From contig NC_079878.1 of the NCBI RefSeq assembly GCF_029227915.1, forward strand, positions 2,668,001-2,732,000: a stretch of 64,000 nt of DNA, read 5' to 3'. The stretch comes from Hydractinia symbiolongicarpus (taxonomy: Eukaryota; Cnidaria; Hydrozoa; Anthoathecata; Hydractiniidae). Every line of letters starts with the position of its first letter. The stretch's first letter is position 1. The position numbers were made by a program, and so were the translations under genes. Below the pieces are notes generated by a model. That model saw only the letters and a program-made list of their open reading frames with translations. It did no database searches and was not told the DNA's origin. Shown here piece after piece: positions 1-12,915 of the stretch.

Positions 1-649
1 TAAACTCATTTCCAAAACGATTTTTTAAAGTATCTTTTCGCCACTAAAACGCATGAGACTTGTAGTTTTCAAAAATGTTTTCATTTTTGATAAGACGCTG
101 AAAAAAAGAAGTTTAATTGCCGGCAAACGAAAACCCGCCATTTCCCGTAAACCCCGGACTCGGCCCATATAGTCAAAAGTATACAAAGAAAGTACCCGGG
201 GAGTAAACTCATTTCCCATGTATACAAAGAAAGTACCTTGTGATTAAACTCATTACCAAAACGATTTTTTAAATTATTTTTTCACCACTAAAACGCATGA
301 GACTTGTAGTTTTCAAAAATGTTTTTATTTTTGATGAGACGCTTATTAAAAGAAGTTTAATCGCCGGCAAACGAAAACCCGCCATTTTCGTAAACCCCGG
401 ACTCGGCCCGTATAGTCAAAAGTATACAAAGAAAGTACCCAGGGAGTAAACTCATTTCCCGAACGATTTTTTATATTATTTTTTCACCACTAAAACGCAT
501 GAGACATGTAGTTTTCAAAAGTGTTTTCATTTTTGATGAGACGCTGAATAAAAGAAGTTTAATTGCCGGCAAACGAAAACCCGCGATTTCCCGTAAATCC
601 CGGACTTGGCCCGTATAGTCAAAAGTATACAAAGAAGGTACCCAGAGAG
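1..649 (+). repeat. Marker cassette, first copy
   Basis: Four units in fixed order. 1-203 is the marker monomer: GTATCTTTTCGCC, GATAAGACGCTGAAAAAAAG, ATTGCCGGC, CCCATATAG, CCCGGGGAG. 204-244 is the 41-bp remnant. 245-446 is a 202-bp monomer with CTTATTAAAAG. 447-649 has the TTTTTTATATTATT left half. The same order recurs near 10,588, 19,197, 20,861, 23,940, 28,730 and 62,550. Shortened or altered forms occur near 25,605, 30,192, 38,344, 39,603 and 56,867. The marker monomer also carries the 10-bp palindrome TTGCCGGCAA at 117-126. Confidence 0.88.
204..244 (+). repeat. 41-bp truncated monomer, copy 1
   Basis: Monomer positions 1-14 (TAAACTCATTTCCC) are joined directly to positions 177-203 (ATGTATAC onward), removing 162 bp. 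No microhomology is visible at the joint. This copy has ACCTTGTGAT where the others have ACCCTGTGAT. Confidence 0.95.
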
Positions 650-3600
650 TAAACTCATTTCCCGAACGATTTTTTCAATTATCTTTTCACCACTAAAACG
701 CATGAAACTTGTAGTTTGCAGAAATGTTTTCATTTTTGATGAGACGCTTAATGAAAGTGGTTTAATCGCCGGCAAACGAAAACCCGCGATTTCCCGTCAA
801 TCCCCGACTCGGCCCGTATAGTCAAAAGTATACAAAGAAAGTACCCAGAGAGTAAACTCATTTCACGAACGATTTTTTAAATTATTATTTCACCACTAAA
901 GCCCATGAGACTTGTAGTTTTTAAAAATGTTTTCATTTTTGATGAGACGCAGAATAAAAGAAGTTTAATCGCCGGCAAACGAAACCCGGGACTTCCCGTA
1001 AATCCCGGATTCGGGCCGTATAGTCAAAAGTATACAAAGAAAGTACCCAGAGAGTAAACTCATTTCCCGAACGATTTTTTAAATTATCTTTTCACCACTA
1101 AAACGCATGAGACTTGTAGTTTTTAGAAATGTTTTCATTTTTGATGAGACGCTTAATGAAAGTGGTTTAATCGCCGGCAAACGAAAACCCGCGATTTCCC
1201 GTAAATCCTGGGCTTGGCCCGTATAGTCGAATGCATACAAAGAAAGTACCCAGGGAGTAAACTTACTTCCCGAACGATTTTTTAAATTATTATTTAACCA
1301 CTAAAGCCCATGAGACTTGTAGTTTTTAAATATGTTTTCATTTTTGATGAGACGCTGAATAAAAGAAGTTTAATCGCCGACGAACGAAAACCCGCGACTT
1401 CCCGTAAATCCCCGACTCGGCCCGTATAGTCAAAAGTATACAAAGAAAGTACCCAGGGAGTAAACTCATTTCCCGAACGATTTTTTAAATTATTTTTTCA
1501 CCACTAAAACGCATGAGACCTGTAGTTTTCAGAAATGTTTTCATTTTTGATGAGACGCTTAATGAAAGTGGTATAATCGCCGGCAAACGAAAACCCACGA
1601 TTTCCCGTAAATCCCGGGCTTGGCCCGTATAGTCGAATGTATACAAAGAAAGTACCCTGTGAGTAAACTCATTTCCAAAACGATTTTTTAAAGTATCTTT
1701 TCACCACTAAAACGCATGAGACTTGTAGTTTTTAAAAATGTTTTCATTTTTGATGGGACGCTGAATAAAAGAAGTTTAATCGCCGGCACACGAAAACCCG
1801 CGATTTCCCGTAAATCCCGGACTGGGCCTATATAGTCAAAAGTATACAAAGAAAGTACCCAGGGAGTAAACTCATTTCCTGAACGATTTTTTAAATTATT
1901 TTTTCACCACTAAAACGCATGAGACTTGTAGTTTTCTAAAGTGTTTTTATTTTTGATGAGACGCTGAATAAAAGAAGTTTAATCGCCGGCAAAAGAAAAC
2001 CCGCGATTTCCCGTAAATCCTGGACTCAGCCCGTGTAGTCAAAAGTATACAAAGAAGGTAATCAGGGAGTAAACTCATTTCCCGAACGATTTTTTAAATT
2101 ATTTTTTCACCACTAAAACGCATGAGACTTGTAGTTTGCAGAAATGTTTTCATTTTTGATGAGACGCTTAATGAAAGTGGTTTAATCGCCGGCAAACGAA
2201 AACCCGCGACTTCCCGTAAATCCCCGACTCGGCCCGTATAGTCAAAAGTATACAAAGAAAGTACCCAGGGAGTAAACGCATATCCCGAACGATTTTTTAA
2301 ATTATTTTTTCACCACTAAAACGCATGAGACCTGTGGTTTTCAGAAATGTTTTCATTTTTGATGAGACGCTTAATGAAAGTGGTTTAATCGGCGGCAAAC
2401 GAAAACCCACGATTTCCCGTAAATCACGGGCTTGGCCCGTATAGTCGAATGTATACAAAGAAAGTACCCTGTGAGTAAACTCATTTCCAAAACGATTTTT
2501 TAAAGTATCTTTTCACCACTAAAACGCATGAGACTTGTATTTTTTAAAAATGTTTTCATTTTTGATGGGACGCTGATTAAAAGAAGTTTAATCGCCGGCA
2601 CACGAAAACCCGCGATTTTCCGTAAATCCCGGACTGGGCCCGTATAGTCAAAAGTATACAAAGAAAGTACCCAGGGAGTAAACTCATTTCCCGAACGATT
2701 TTTTAAATTATTTTTTCACCACTAAAACGCATGAGACTTGTAGTTTTCAAAAGTGTTTTCATTTTTGATGAGACGCTGAATAAAAGAAGTTTAATCGCCG
2801 GCAAACGAAAACCCGCGATTTCCCGTAAATCCTGGACTCGGCCCGTATAGTCAAAAGTATACAAAGAAGGTACCCAGGGAGTAAACTCATTTTCCGAACG
2901 ATTTTTTAAATTATTTTTTCACCACTAAAACGCATGAGACTTGTAGTTTGCAGAAATGTTTTCATTTTTGATGAGACGCTTAATGAAAGTGGTTTAATCG
3001 CCGGCAAACGAAAACCCGCGATTCCCCGTAAATCCCGGACTCGGCCGTATAGTCAAAAGTATACAAAGAAGGTACCCAGGGAGTAAACTCATTTTTCGAA
3101 CGATTTTTTAAATTTTTTTTACACAACTAAAACGCATGAGACTTGTATTTTTTAGAAATGTTTTCATTTTTGATGAGACGCTTAATGAAAGTGGTTTAAT
3201 CGCCGGCAACCGAAAACCCGCAATTTCCCGTAAATCCCGGGCTTGGCCCGTATAGTCAAATGTATACAAAGAAAGTACCCTGTGAGTAAACTCATTTCCA
3301 AAACGATTTTTTAAATTATCTTTTCACCACTAAAACGCATGAGACTTGTAGTTTTCAAAAATGTTTTCATTTTTGATGAGACGCTTATTAAAAGAAGTTT
3401 AATCGCCGGCAAATGAAAACCCGCCATTTCCCGTAAACCCCGGACTCGGCCCGTATAGTCAAAAGTATGCAAAGAAAGTACCCTGTGAGTAAACTCATTT
3501 CCAAAACGATTTTTTAAAGTATCTTTTCACCACTAAAACGCATGAGACTTGTAGTTTTTAAAAATGTTTTCATTTTTGATGGGACGCTGAATAAAAGAAA

Positions 3601-5149
3601 TTTAATCGCCGGCACACGAAAACCCGCGATTTCCCGTAAATCCCGGACTGGGCCCGTATAGTCAAAAGTATACAAAGAAAGTACCCAGGGAGTAAACTCA
3701 TTTCCCGAACGATTTTTTAAATTATTTTTTCACCACTAAAACGCATGAGACTTGTAGTTTTCAAAAGTGTTTTCATTTTTGATGAGGCGCTGAATAAAAG
3801 AAGTTTAATCGCCGGCAAACGAAAACCCGCGAATTCCCGTAAATCCCGGACTCGGCCCGTATAGTCCAAAGTATACAAAGAAGGTACCCAGGGAGTAAAC
3901 TCATTTCCCGAACGATTTTTTAAATTATTTTTTCACCACTAAAACGCATGAGACTTGTAGTTTGCAGAAATGTTTTCATTTTTGATGAGACGCTTAATGA
4001 AAGTAGTTAAATCGCCGGCAAACGAAAACCCGCGATTTCCCGTAAATCCCGGACTCGGCCGTATAGTCAAAAGCATACAAAGAAGGTACCCAGGGAGTAA
4101 ACTCATTTCCCGAACGATTTTTTAAATTATTTTTTCACCACTAAAACGCGTGGGACTTGTAGTTTACAAAAATATTTTCATTTTTGATGAGACTCTGAAT
4201 AAAAGAAGTTTAATCGCCGGCAAACGAAAACTTGCGATTTCCTGTAAATCCCGGACTCGGCCCGTATAGTCAAAAGTATACAAAGAAAGTACCCAGGTAG
4301 TAAACTCATTTCGCAAACGATTTTTTAAATTATTATTTCACCACTAAAGCCCATGAGACTTGTAGTTTTTAAAATGTTTTCATTTTTGATGAGACGCTGA
4401 ATAAAAGAAGTTTAATCGCCGGCAAACGAAAACCCGCGACTTCCCGTAAATCCCGGATTCGGGCCGTATAGTCAAAAGTATACAAAGAAAGTACCCAGGG
4501 AGTAAACTCATTTCCCGAACGATTTTTTAAATTATTTTTTCACCACTAAAACGCATGAGACTTGTAGTTTGCAGAAATGTTTTCATTTTTGATGAGACGC
4601 TTAATGAAAGTAGTTAAATCGCCGGCAAACGAAAACCCGCCATTTCCCGTAAATCCCGGACTCGGCCGTACAGTCAAAAGTATACAAAGAAGGTACCCAG
4701 GGAGTAAACTCATTTCCCGAACGATTTTTTAAATTTTTTTTACACCACTAAAACGCATGAGACTTGTATTTTTTAGAAATGTTTTCATTTTTGATGAGAC
4801 GCTTAATGAAAGTGGTTTAATCGCCGGCAAACGAAAACCCGCGATTTCCCGTAAATCCCGCGCTTGGCCCGTATAGTCAAATGTATACAAAGAAAGTACC
4901 CTGTGAGTAAACTCATTTCCAAAACGATTTTTTAAATTATCTTTTCACCACTAAAACGCATGAGACTTTTAGTTTTCAAAAATGTTTTCATTTTTGATGA
5001 GACGCTGAATAAAAGAAGTTTAATCGCCGGCAAACGAAAACCCGCCATTTCCCGTAAACCCCGGACTCGGCCCGTATAGTCAAAAGTATACAAAGAAAGT
5101 ACCCAGGGAGTAAACTCATTTCCCGAACGATTTTTTAAATTATTTTTTC
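245..5149 (+). repeat. Mixed monomer segment, left end
   Basis: Interleaved variants with short-range HOR steps. The word GTGAGTAAACTCATTTCC with the GGCACACG monomer after it recurs 812 bp apart (starts 1,664 and 2,476, four monomers). CGCGTGGGACTTG recurs at 4,147 and 5,160 (five monomers). GAAATTTAATCGCC with GGCACACG recurs at 3,597 and 6,029 (twelve monomers). No other element is visible in this stretch. Confidence 0.8.
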
Positions 5150-8100
5150 ACCACTAAAACGCGTGGGACTTGTAGTTTACAAAAATATTTTCATTTTTGA
5201 TGAGACTCTGAATAAAAGAAGTTTAATCGCCGGCAAACGAAAACTTGCGATTTCCTGTAAATCCCGGACTCGGCCCGTATAGTCAAAAGTATACAAATAA
5301 AGTACCCAGGGAGTAAATTCATTTCGCAAACGATTTTTTAAATTATTATTTCACCACTAAAGCCCATGAGACTTGTAGTTTTTAAAATGTTTTCATTTTT
5401 GATGAGACGCTGAATAAAAGAAGTTTAATCGCCGGCAAACGAAAACCTGCGACTTCCCGTAAATCCCGGATTCGGGCCGTATAGTCAAAAGTATACAAAG
5501 AAAGTACCCAGGGAGTAAACTCATTTCCCGAACGATTTTTTAAATTATTTTTTCACCACTAAAACGCATGAGACCTGTAGTTTTTAGAAATGTTTTCATT
5601 TTTGATGAGACGCTTAATGAAAGTGGTTTAATCGCCGGCAAACTAAAACCCGCGATTTCCCGTAAATCCCGGGCTTGGCCCGTATAGTCAAATGTATACA
5701 AAGAAAGTACCCTGTGAGTAAACTCATTTCCAAAACGATTTTTTAAATTATCTTTCCACCACTAAAACGCATGAGACTTGTAGTTTTCAAAAATGTTTTC
5801 ATTTTTGATGAGACGCTTATTAAAAGAAGTTTAATCGCCGGCAAACGAAAACCCGCCATTTCCCGTAAACCCCGGACTCGGCCCGTATAGTCAAAAGTAT
5901 GCAAAGAAAGTACCCTGTGAGTAAACTCATTTCCAAAACGATTTTTTAAAGTATCTTTTCACCACTAAAACGCATGAGACTTGTAGTTTTTAAAAATGTT
6001 TTCATTTTTGATGGGACGCTGAATAAAAGAAATTTAATCGCCGGCACACGAAAACCCGCGATTTCCCGTAAATCCCGGACTGGGCCCGTATAGTCAAAAG
6101 TATACAAAGAAAGTACCCAGGGAGTAAACTCATTTCCCGAACAATTTTTTAAATTATTTTTTCACCACTAAAACGCATGAGACTTGTAGTTTTCAAAAGT
6201 GTTTTCATTTTTGATGAGACGCTGAATAAAAGAAGTTTAATCGCCGGCAAACGAAAACCCGCAATTTCCCGTAAATCCCGGACTCGGCCCGTATAGTCAA
6301 AAGTATACAAAGAAGGTACCCAGGGAGTAAACTCATTTCCCGAACGATTTTTTAAATTATTTTTTCACCACTAAAACGCATGAGACCTGTAGTTTTCAGA
6401 AATGTTTTCATTTTTGATGAGACGCTTAATGAAAGTGGTTTAATCGCCGGCAAACGAAAACCCGCGATTTCCCGTAAATCCCGGGCTTGGCCCGTATAGT
6501 CAAATGTATACAAAGAAAGTACCCTGTGAGTAAACTCATTTCCAAAACGATTTTTTAAATTATCTTTCCACCACTAAAACGCATGAGACTTGTAGTTTTC
6601 AAAAATGTTTTCATTTTTGATGAGACGCTTATTAAAAGAAGTTTAATCGCCGGCAAACGAAAACCCGCAATTTCCCGTAAATCCCGGACTCGGCCCGTAT
6701 AGTCAAAAGTATACAAAGAAGGTACCCAGGGAGTAAACTCATTTCCCGAACGATTTTTTAAAGTATCTTTTCACCACTAAAACGCGTGGGACTTGTAGTT
6801 TACAAAAATATTTTCATTTTTGATGACACTCTGAATAAAAGAAGTTTAATCGCCGGCAAACGAAAACTTGCGATTTCCTGTAAATCCCGGACTCGGCCCG
6901 TATAGTCAAAAGTATACAAATAAAGTACCCAGGGAGTAAATTCATTTCGCAAACGATTTTTTAAATTATTATTTCACCACTAAAGCCCATGAGACTTGTA
7001 GTTTTTAAAATGTTTTCATTTTTGATGAGACGCTGAATAAAAGAAGTTTAATCGCCGGCAAACGAAAACCTGCGACTTCCCGTAAATCCCGGATTCGGGC
7101 CGTATAGTCAAAAGTATACAAAGAAAGTACCCAGGGAGTAAACTCATTTCCCGAACGATTTTTTAAATTATTTTTTCACCACTAAAACGCATGAGACCTG
7201 TAGTTTTCAGAAATGTTTTCATTTTTGATGAGACGCTTAATGAAAGTGGTTTAATCGCCGGCAAACTAAAACCCGCGATTTCCCGTAAATCCCGGGCTTG
7301 GCCCGTATAGTCAAATGTATACAAAGAAAGTACCCTGTGAGTAAACTCATTTCCAAAACGATTTTTTAAATTATCTTTCCACCACTAAAACGCATGAGAC
7401 TTGTAGTTTTCAAAAATGTTTTCATTTTTGATGAGACGCTTATTAAAAGAAGTTTAATCGCCGGCAAACGAAAACCCGCCATTTCCCGTAAACCCCGGAC
7501 TCGGCCCGTATAGTCAAAAGTATGCAAAGAAAGTACCCTGTGAGTAAACTCATTTCCAAAACGATTTTTTAAAGTATCTTTTCACCACTAAAACGCATGA
7601 GACTTGTAGTTTTTAAAAATGTTTTCATTTTTGATGGGACGCTGAATAAAAGAAATTTAATCGCCGGCACACGAAAACCCGCGATTTCCCGTAAATCCCG
7701 GACTGGGCCCGTATAGTCAAAAGTATACAAAGAAAGTACCCAGGGAGTAAACTCATTTCCCGAACAATTTTTTAAATTATTTTTTCACCACTAAAACGCA
7801 TGAGACTTGTAGTTTTCAAAAGTGTTTTCATTTTTGATGAGACGCTGAATAAAAGAAGTTTAATCGCCGGCAAACGAAAACCCGCAATTTCCCGTAAATC
7901 CCGGACTCGGCCCGTATAGTCAAAAGTATACAAAGAAGGTACCCAGGGAGTAAACTCATTTCCCGAACGATTTTTTAAATTATTTTTTCACCACTAAAAC
8001 GCATGAGACCTGTAGTTTTCAGAAATGTTTTCATTTTTGATGAGACGCTTAATGAAAGTGGTTTAATCGCCGGCAAACGAAAACCCGCGATTTCCCGTAA

Positions 8101-8395
8101 ATCCCGGGCTTGGCCCGTATAGTCAAATGTATACAAAGAAAGTACCCTGTGAGTAAACTCATTTCCAAAACGATTTTTTAAATTATCTTTCCACCACTAA
8201 AACGCATGAGACTTGTAGTTTTCAAAAATGTTTTCATTTTTGATGAGACGCTTATTAAAAGAAGTTTAATCGCCGGCAAACGAAAACCCGCAATTTCCCG
8301 TAAATCCCGGACTCGGCCCGTATAGTCAAAAGTATACAAAGAAGGTACCCAGGGAGTAAACTCATTTCCCGAACGATTTTTTAAATTATTTTTTC
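5150..8395 (+). repeat. Tandem duplication of an 8-monomer unit (1,623 bp)
   Basis: The copies are about 5,150-6,772 and 6,773-8,395. Rare variants repeat at the same 1,623-bp offset: CGCGTGGGAC at 5,160 and 6,783, CCTGCGACTTCC near 5,448 and 7,071, GAACAATTTTTT near 6,141 and 7,764, GAAATTTAATCGCC at 6,029 and 7,652. The copies differ at a few sites, for example GATGAGACTCTG against GATGACACTCTG, and TAGTTTTTAGAAATG against TAGTTTTCAGAAATG. The identity of so many variant sites indicates a recent event. Confidence 0.88.
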
Positions 8396-10587
8396 ACCAC
8401 TAAAACGCATGAGACTTGTAGTTTGCAGAAATGTTTTCATTTTTGATGAGACGCTTAATGAAAGAAGTTTAATCGCCGCCAAACGAAAACCCGCGATTTC
8501 CCGTAAATCCCGGACTCGGCCGTATAGTCAAAAGTATACAAAGAAGGTACCCAGGGAGTAAACTCATTTCCCGAACGATTTTTTAAATTTTTTTTACACC
8601 ACTAAAACGCATGAGACTTGTATTTTTTAGAAATGTTTTCATTTTTGATGAGACGCTTAATGAAAGTGGTTTAATCGCCGGCAAACGAAAACCCGCGATT
8701 TCCCGTAAATCCCGCGCTTGGCCCGTATAGTCAAATGTATACAAAGAAAGTACCCTGTGAGTAAACTCATTTCCAAAACGATTTTTTAAATTATCTTTTC
8801 ACCACTAAAACGCATGAGACTTTTAGTTTTCAAAAATGTTTTCATTTTTGATGAGACGCTGAATAAAAGAAGTTTAATCGCCGGCAAACGAAAACCCGCC
8901 ATTTCCCGTAAACCCCGGACTCGGCCCGTATAGTCAAAAGTATACAAAGAAAGTACCCAGGGAGTAAACTCATTTCCCGAACGATTTTTTAAATTATTTT
9001 TTCACCACTAAAACGCGTGGGACTTGTAGTTTACAAAAATATTTTCATTTTTGATGAGACTCGGAATAAAAGAAGTTTAATCGCCGGCAAACGAAAACTT
9101 GCGATTTCCCGTAAATCCTGGACTCGGCCCGTATAGTCAAAAGTATACAAAGAAAGTACCCAGGGAGTAAACTCATTTCGCAAACGATTTTTTAAATTAT
9201 TATTTCACCACTAAAGCCCATGAGACTTGTAGTTTTTAAAATGTTTTCATTTTTGATGAGACGCTGAATAAAAGAAGTTTAATCGCCGGCAAACGAAAAC
9301 CCGCGACTTCCCGTAAATCCCGGATTCGGGCCGTATAGTCAAAAGTATACAAAGAAAGTACCCAGGGAGTAAACTCATTTCCCGAACGATTTTTTAAATT
9401 ATTTTTTCACCACTAAAACGCATGAGACCTGTAGTTTTTAAAAATGTTTTCATTTTTGATGAGACGCTTAATGAAAGTGGTTTAATCGCCGGCAAACGAA
9501 AACCCGCGATTTCCCGTAAATCCCGGGCTTGGCCCGTATAGTCAAATGTATACAAAGAAAGTACCCTGTGAGTAAACTCATTTCCAAAACGATTTTTTAA
9601 ATTATCTTTCCACCACTAAAACGCATGAGACTTGTAGTTTTCAAAAATGTTTTCATTTTTGATGAGACGCTTATTAAAAGAAGTTTAATCGCCGGCAAAC
9701 GAAAACCCGCCATTTCCCGTAAACCCCGGACTCGGCCCGTATAGTCAAAAGTATGCAAAGAAAGTACCCTGTGAGTAAACTCATTTCCAAAACGATTTTT
9801 TAAAGTATCTTTTCACCACTAAAACGCATGAGACTTGTAGTTTTTAAAAATGTTTTCATTTTTGATGGGACGCTGAATAAAAGAAATTTAATCGCCGGCA
9901 CACGAAAACCCGCGATTTCCCGTAAATCCCGGACTGGGCCCGTATAGTCAAAAGTATACAAAGAAAGTACCCAGGGAGTAAACTCATTTCCCGAACGATT
10001 TTTTAAATTATTTTTTCACCACTAAAACGCATGAGACTTGTAGTTTTCAAAAGTGTTTTCATTTTTGATGAGACGCTGAATAAAAGAAGTTTAATCGCCG
10101 GCAAACGAAAACCCGCAATTTCCCGTAAATCCCGGACTCGGCCCGTATAGTCAAAAGTATACAAAGAAGGTACCCAGGGAGTAAACTCATTTCCCGAACG
10201 ATTTTTTAAATTATTTTTTCACCACTAAAACGCATGAGACTTGTAGTTTGCAGAAATGTTTTCATTTTTGATGAGACGCTTAATGAAAGTAGTTTAATCG
10301 CCGGCAAACGAAAACCCGCGATTTCCCGTAAATCCCCGACTCGGCCTGTATAGTCAAAAGTATACAAAGAAAGTACCCAGGGAGTAAACTCATTTCCCGA
10401 ACGATTTTTTAAATTATTTTTTCACCACTAAAACGCATGAGACCTGTAGTTTTCAGAAATGTTTTCATTTTTGATGAGACGCTTAATGAAAGTGGTTTAA
10501 TCGCCGGCAAACGAAAACCCGCGATTTCCCGTAAATCCCGGGCTTTGCCCGTATAGTCGAATGTATACAAAGAAAGTACCCTGTGAG
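8396..10587 (+). repeat. Mixed monomers sharing an 11-monomer offset with upstream
   Basis: CGCGTGGGAC at 9,014 and GAAATTTAATCGCC at 9,883 both lie 2,231 bp after their counterparts at 6,783 and 7,652. The rare GAGACTTTTAGTTTTC at 8,816 matches one at 4,962, 3,854 bp (19 monomers) earlier. The segment is therefore a further partial copy of the 4-8 kb material. Confidence 0.8.
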
Positions 10588-11034
10588 TAAACTCATTTCC
10601 AAAACGATTTTTTAAAGTATCTTTTCACCACTAAAACGCATGAGACTTGTAGTTTTCAAAAATGTTTTCATTTTTGATGAGACGCTGAAAAAAAGAAGTT
10701 TAATTGCCGGCAAACGAAAACCCGCCATTTCCCGTAAACCCAGGACTCGGCCCATATAGTCAAAAGTATACAAAGAAAGTACCCAGGGAGTAAACTCATT
10801 CCCCATGTATACAAAGAAAGTACCCTGTGATTAAACTCATTTCCAAAACAATTTTTTAAATTATTTTTTCACCACTAAAACGCATGAGACTTGTAGTTTT
10901 CAAAAATGTTTTCATTTTTGATGAGACGCTTATTAAAAGAAGTTTAATCGCCGGCAAACGAAAACCCGCCATTTCCCGTAAACCCCGGACTCGGCCCGTA
11001 TAGTCAAAAGTATACAAAGAAAGTACCCAGGGAG
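10588..11034 (+). repeat. Marker cassette, second copy (partial listing)
   Basis: Marker monomer 10,588-10,790, remnant 10,791-10,831, CTTATTAAAAG monomer 10,832-11,034, then a TTTATATT monomer from 11,035. The order matches 1-649 at an offset of about 10,587 bp. Beyond about 11,080 the similarity to the first copy stops at an unusual monomer with AAAATTGCTTTCATTTTTATGGG. Confidence 0.88.
10791..10831 (+). repeat. 41-bp truncated monomer, copy 2
   Basis: Same joint as at 204, but with CATTCCCC for CATTTCCC. The marker monomer before it (10,588-10,790) ends CCCAGGGAG instead of CCCGGGGAG. Confidence 0.95.
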
Positions 11035-11411
11035 TAAACTCATTTCCCGAACGATTTTTTATATTATTTTTTCACCACTAAAACGCATGAGACTTGTAGT
11101 TTTTAAAATTGCTTTCATTTTTATGGGACGCTAAATAAAAGAAGTTTAATCGCCGGCACACGAAAACCCACGATTTTCCGTAAATCCCGGACTGGGCCCG
11201 TATAGTCAAAAGTATACAAAGAAAGTACCCAGGGAGTAAACTCATTTCCCGAACGATTTTTTAAAATTATTTTTTCACCACTAAAACGCATGAGACTTGT
11301 AGTTTTTAAAAGTGTTTTCATTTTTGATGAGACGCTGAATAAAAGAAGTTTAATCGCCGGCAAACGAAAACCCGCGATTTCCCGTAAATCCCGGGCTTGG
11401 CCCGTATAGTC

Positions 11412-12915
11412 AAATGTATACAAAGAATGTACCCTGTGACTAAACTCATTTCCAAAACAATTTTTTAAATTATCTTTTCACCACTAAAACGCATGAGACT
11501 TGTAGTTTTCAAAAATGTTTTTATTTTTGATAAGACGCTGAATAAAAGAAGTTTAATTTCCGGCAAACGAAAACCCGCCATTTCCCGTAAACCCCGGACT
11601 CGGTCCGTATAGTCAAAAGTATACAAAGAAAGTACCCAGGGAGTAAACTCATTTCCCGAACGATTTTTTAAATTATTTTTTCAACACTAAAACGCATGGG
11701 ACTTGTAGTTTACAAAAATCTTTTCATTTTTGATGAGACTCTGAATAAAAGAAGTTTAATCGCCGGCAAACGAAAACCTGCGATTTCCCGTAAATCACGG
11801 ACTCGGCCCGTATAGTCAAAAGTATACAAAGAAAGTACCCAGGGAGTAAACTCATTTCCCGAACGATTTTATAAATTATTATTTCACCACTAAAGCCCAT
11901 GAGACTTGTAGTTTTTAAAAATGTTTTCATTTTTGATGAGACGCTGAATAAAAGAAGTTTAATCGTCGGCAAACGACAACCCGCGACTTCCCGTAAATCC
12001 CGGGCTTGGCCCGTATAGTTGTATGTATATAAAGAAAGTACCCAGGGAGTAAACTGATTTCCCGAACGATTTTTAAAATTATTTTTTCACCACTAAAACG
12101 CATGAGACTTGTAGTTTTCAGAAATGTTTTCATTTTTGATGAGACGCTTAATAAAAGTGGTTTAATCGCCGGCAAACGAAAACCCGCGATTTCCCGTAAA
12201 TCCCTGGCTTGGCCCGTATAGTCGAATGTATACAAAGAAAGTACCCTGTGAGTAAACTCATTTTCAAAACGATTATTTAAATTATCTTTTCACCACTAAA
12301 ACGCATGAGACTTGTAGTTATCAAAAATGTTTTTATTTTTGATGAGACGCTGAATAAAAGGAGTTTAATTTCCGGCAAACGAAAACCCGCCATTTCCCGT
12401 AAACCCCGGACTCGGTCCGTATAGTCAAAAGTATACAAAGAAAGTACCCAGGGAGTAAACTCATTTCCCGAACGATTTTTTAAATTATTTTTTCAACACT
12501 AAAACGCATGGGACTTGTAGTTTACAAAAATCTTTTCATTTTTGATGAGACTCTGAATAAAAGAAGTTTAATCGCCGGCAAACGAAAACCTGCGATTTCC
12601 CGTAAATCCCGGACTCGGCCCGTATAGTCAAAAGTATACAAAGAAAATACCCAGGGAGTAAACTCATTTCCCGAACGATTTTATAAATTATTATTTCACC
12701 ACTAAAGCCCATGAGACTTGTAGTTTTTAAAAATGTTTTCATTTTTGATGAGACGCTGAATAAAAGAAGTTTAATCGCCGGCAAACGACAACCCGCGACT
12801 TCCCGTAAATCCTGGGCTTGGCCCGTATAATTGAATGTATATAAAGAAAGTACCCAGGGAGTAAACTGATTTCCCGAACGATTTTTTAAATTATTTTTTC
12901 ACCACTAAAACGCAT
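11412..12915 (+). repeat. Tandem repeat with 812-bp (4-monomer) period
   Basis: Rare words recur four monomers apart: TTTAATTTCCGGC at 11,556 and 12,367, CATGGGACTTG with AATCTTTTC near 11,696 and 12,508, and TTTTATAAATTATTATT near 11,868 and 12,680. A third related string lies from about 14,430, displaced 11 monomers once the deletion at 13.8 kb is counted. The second copy ends near 12,915, where CAGAAATG becomes TAAAAATG. Confidence 0.78.

Noticed and set aside
1218-1231. A true CENP-B box
   Set aside because: The spacing between T and CGAA is three bases instead of four, so the published pattern is not met. Kept only as a near match.
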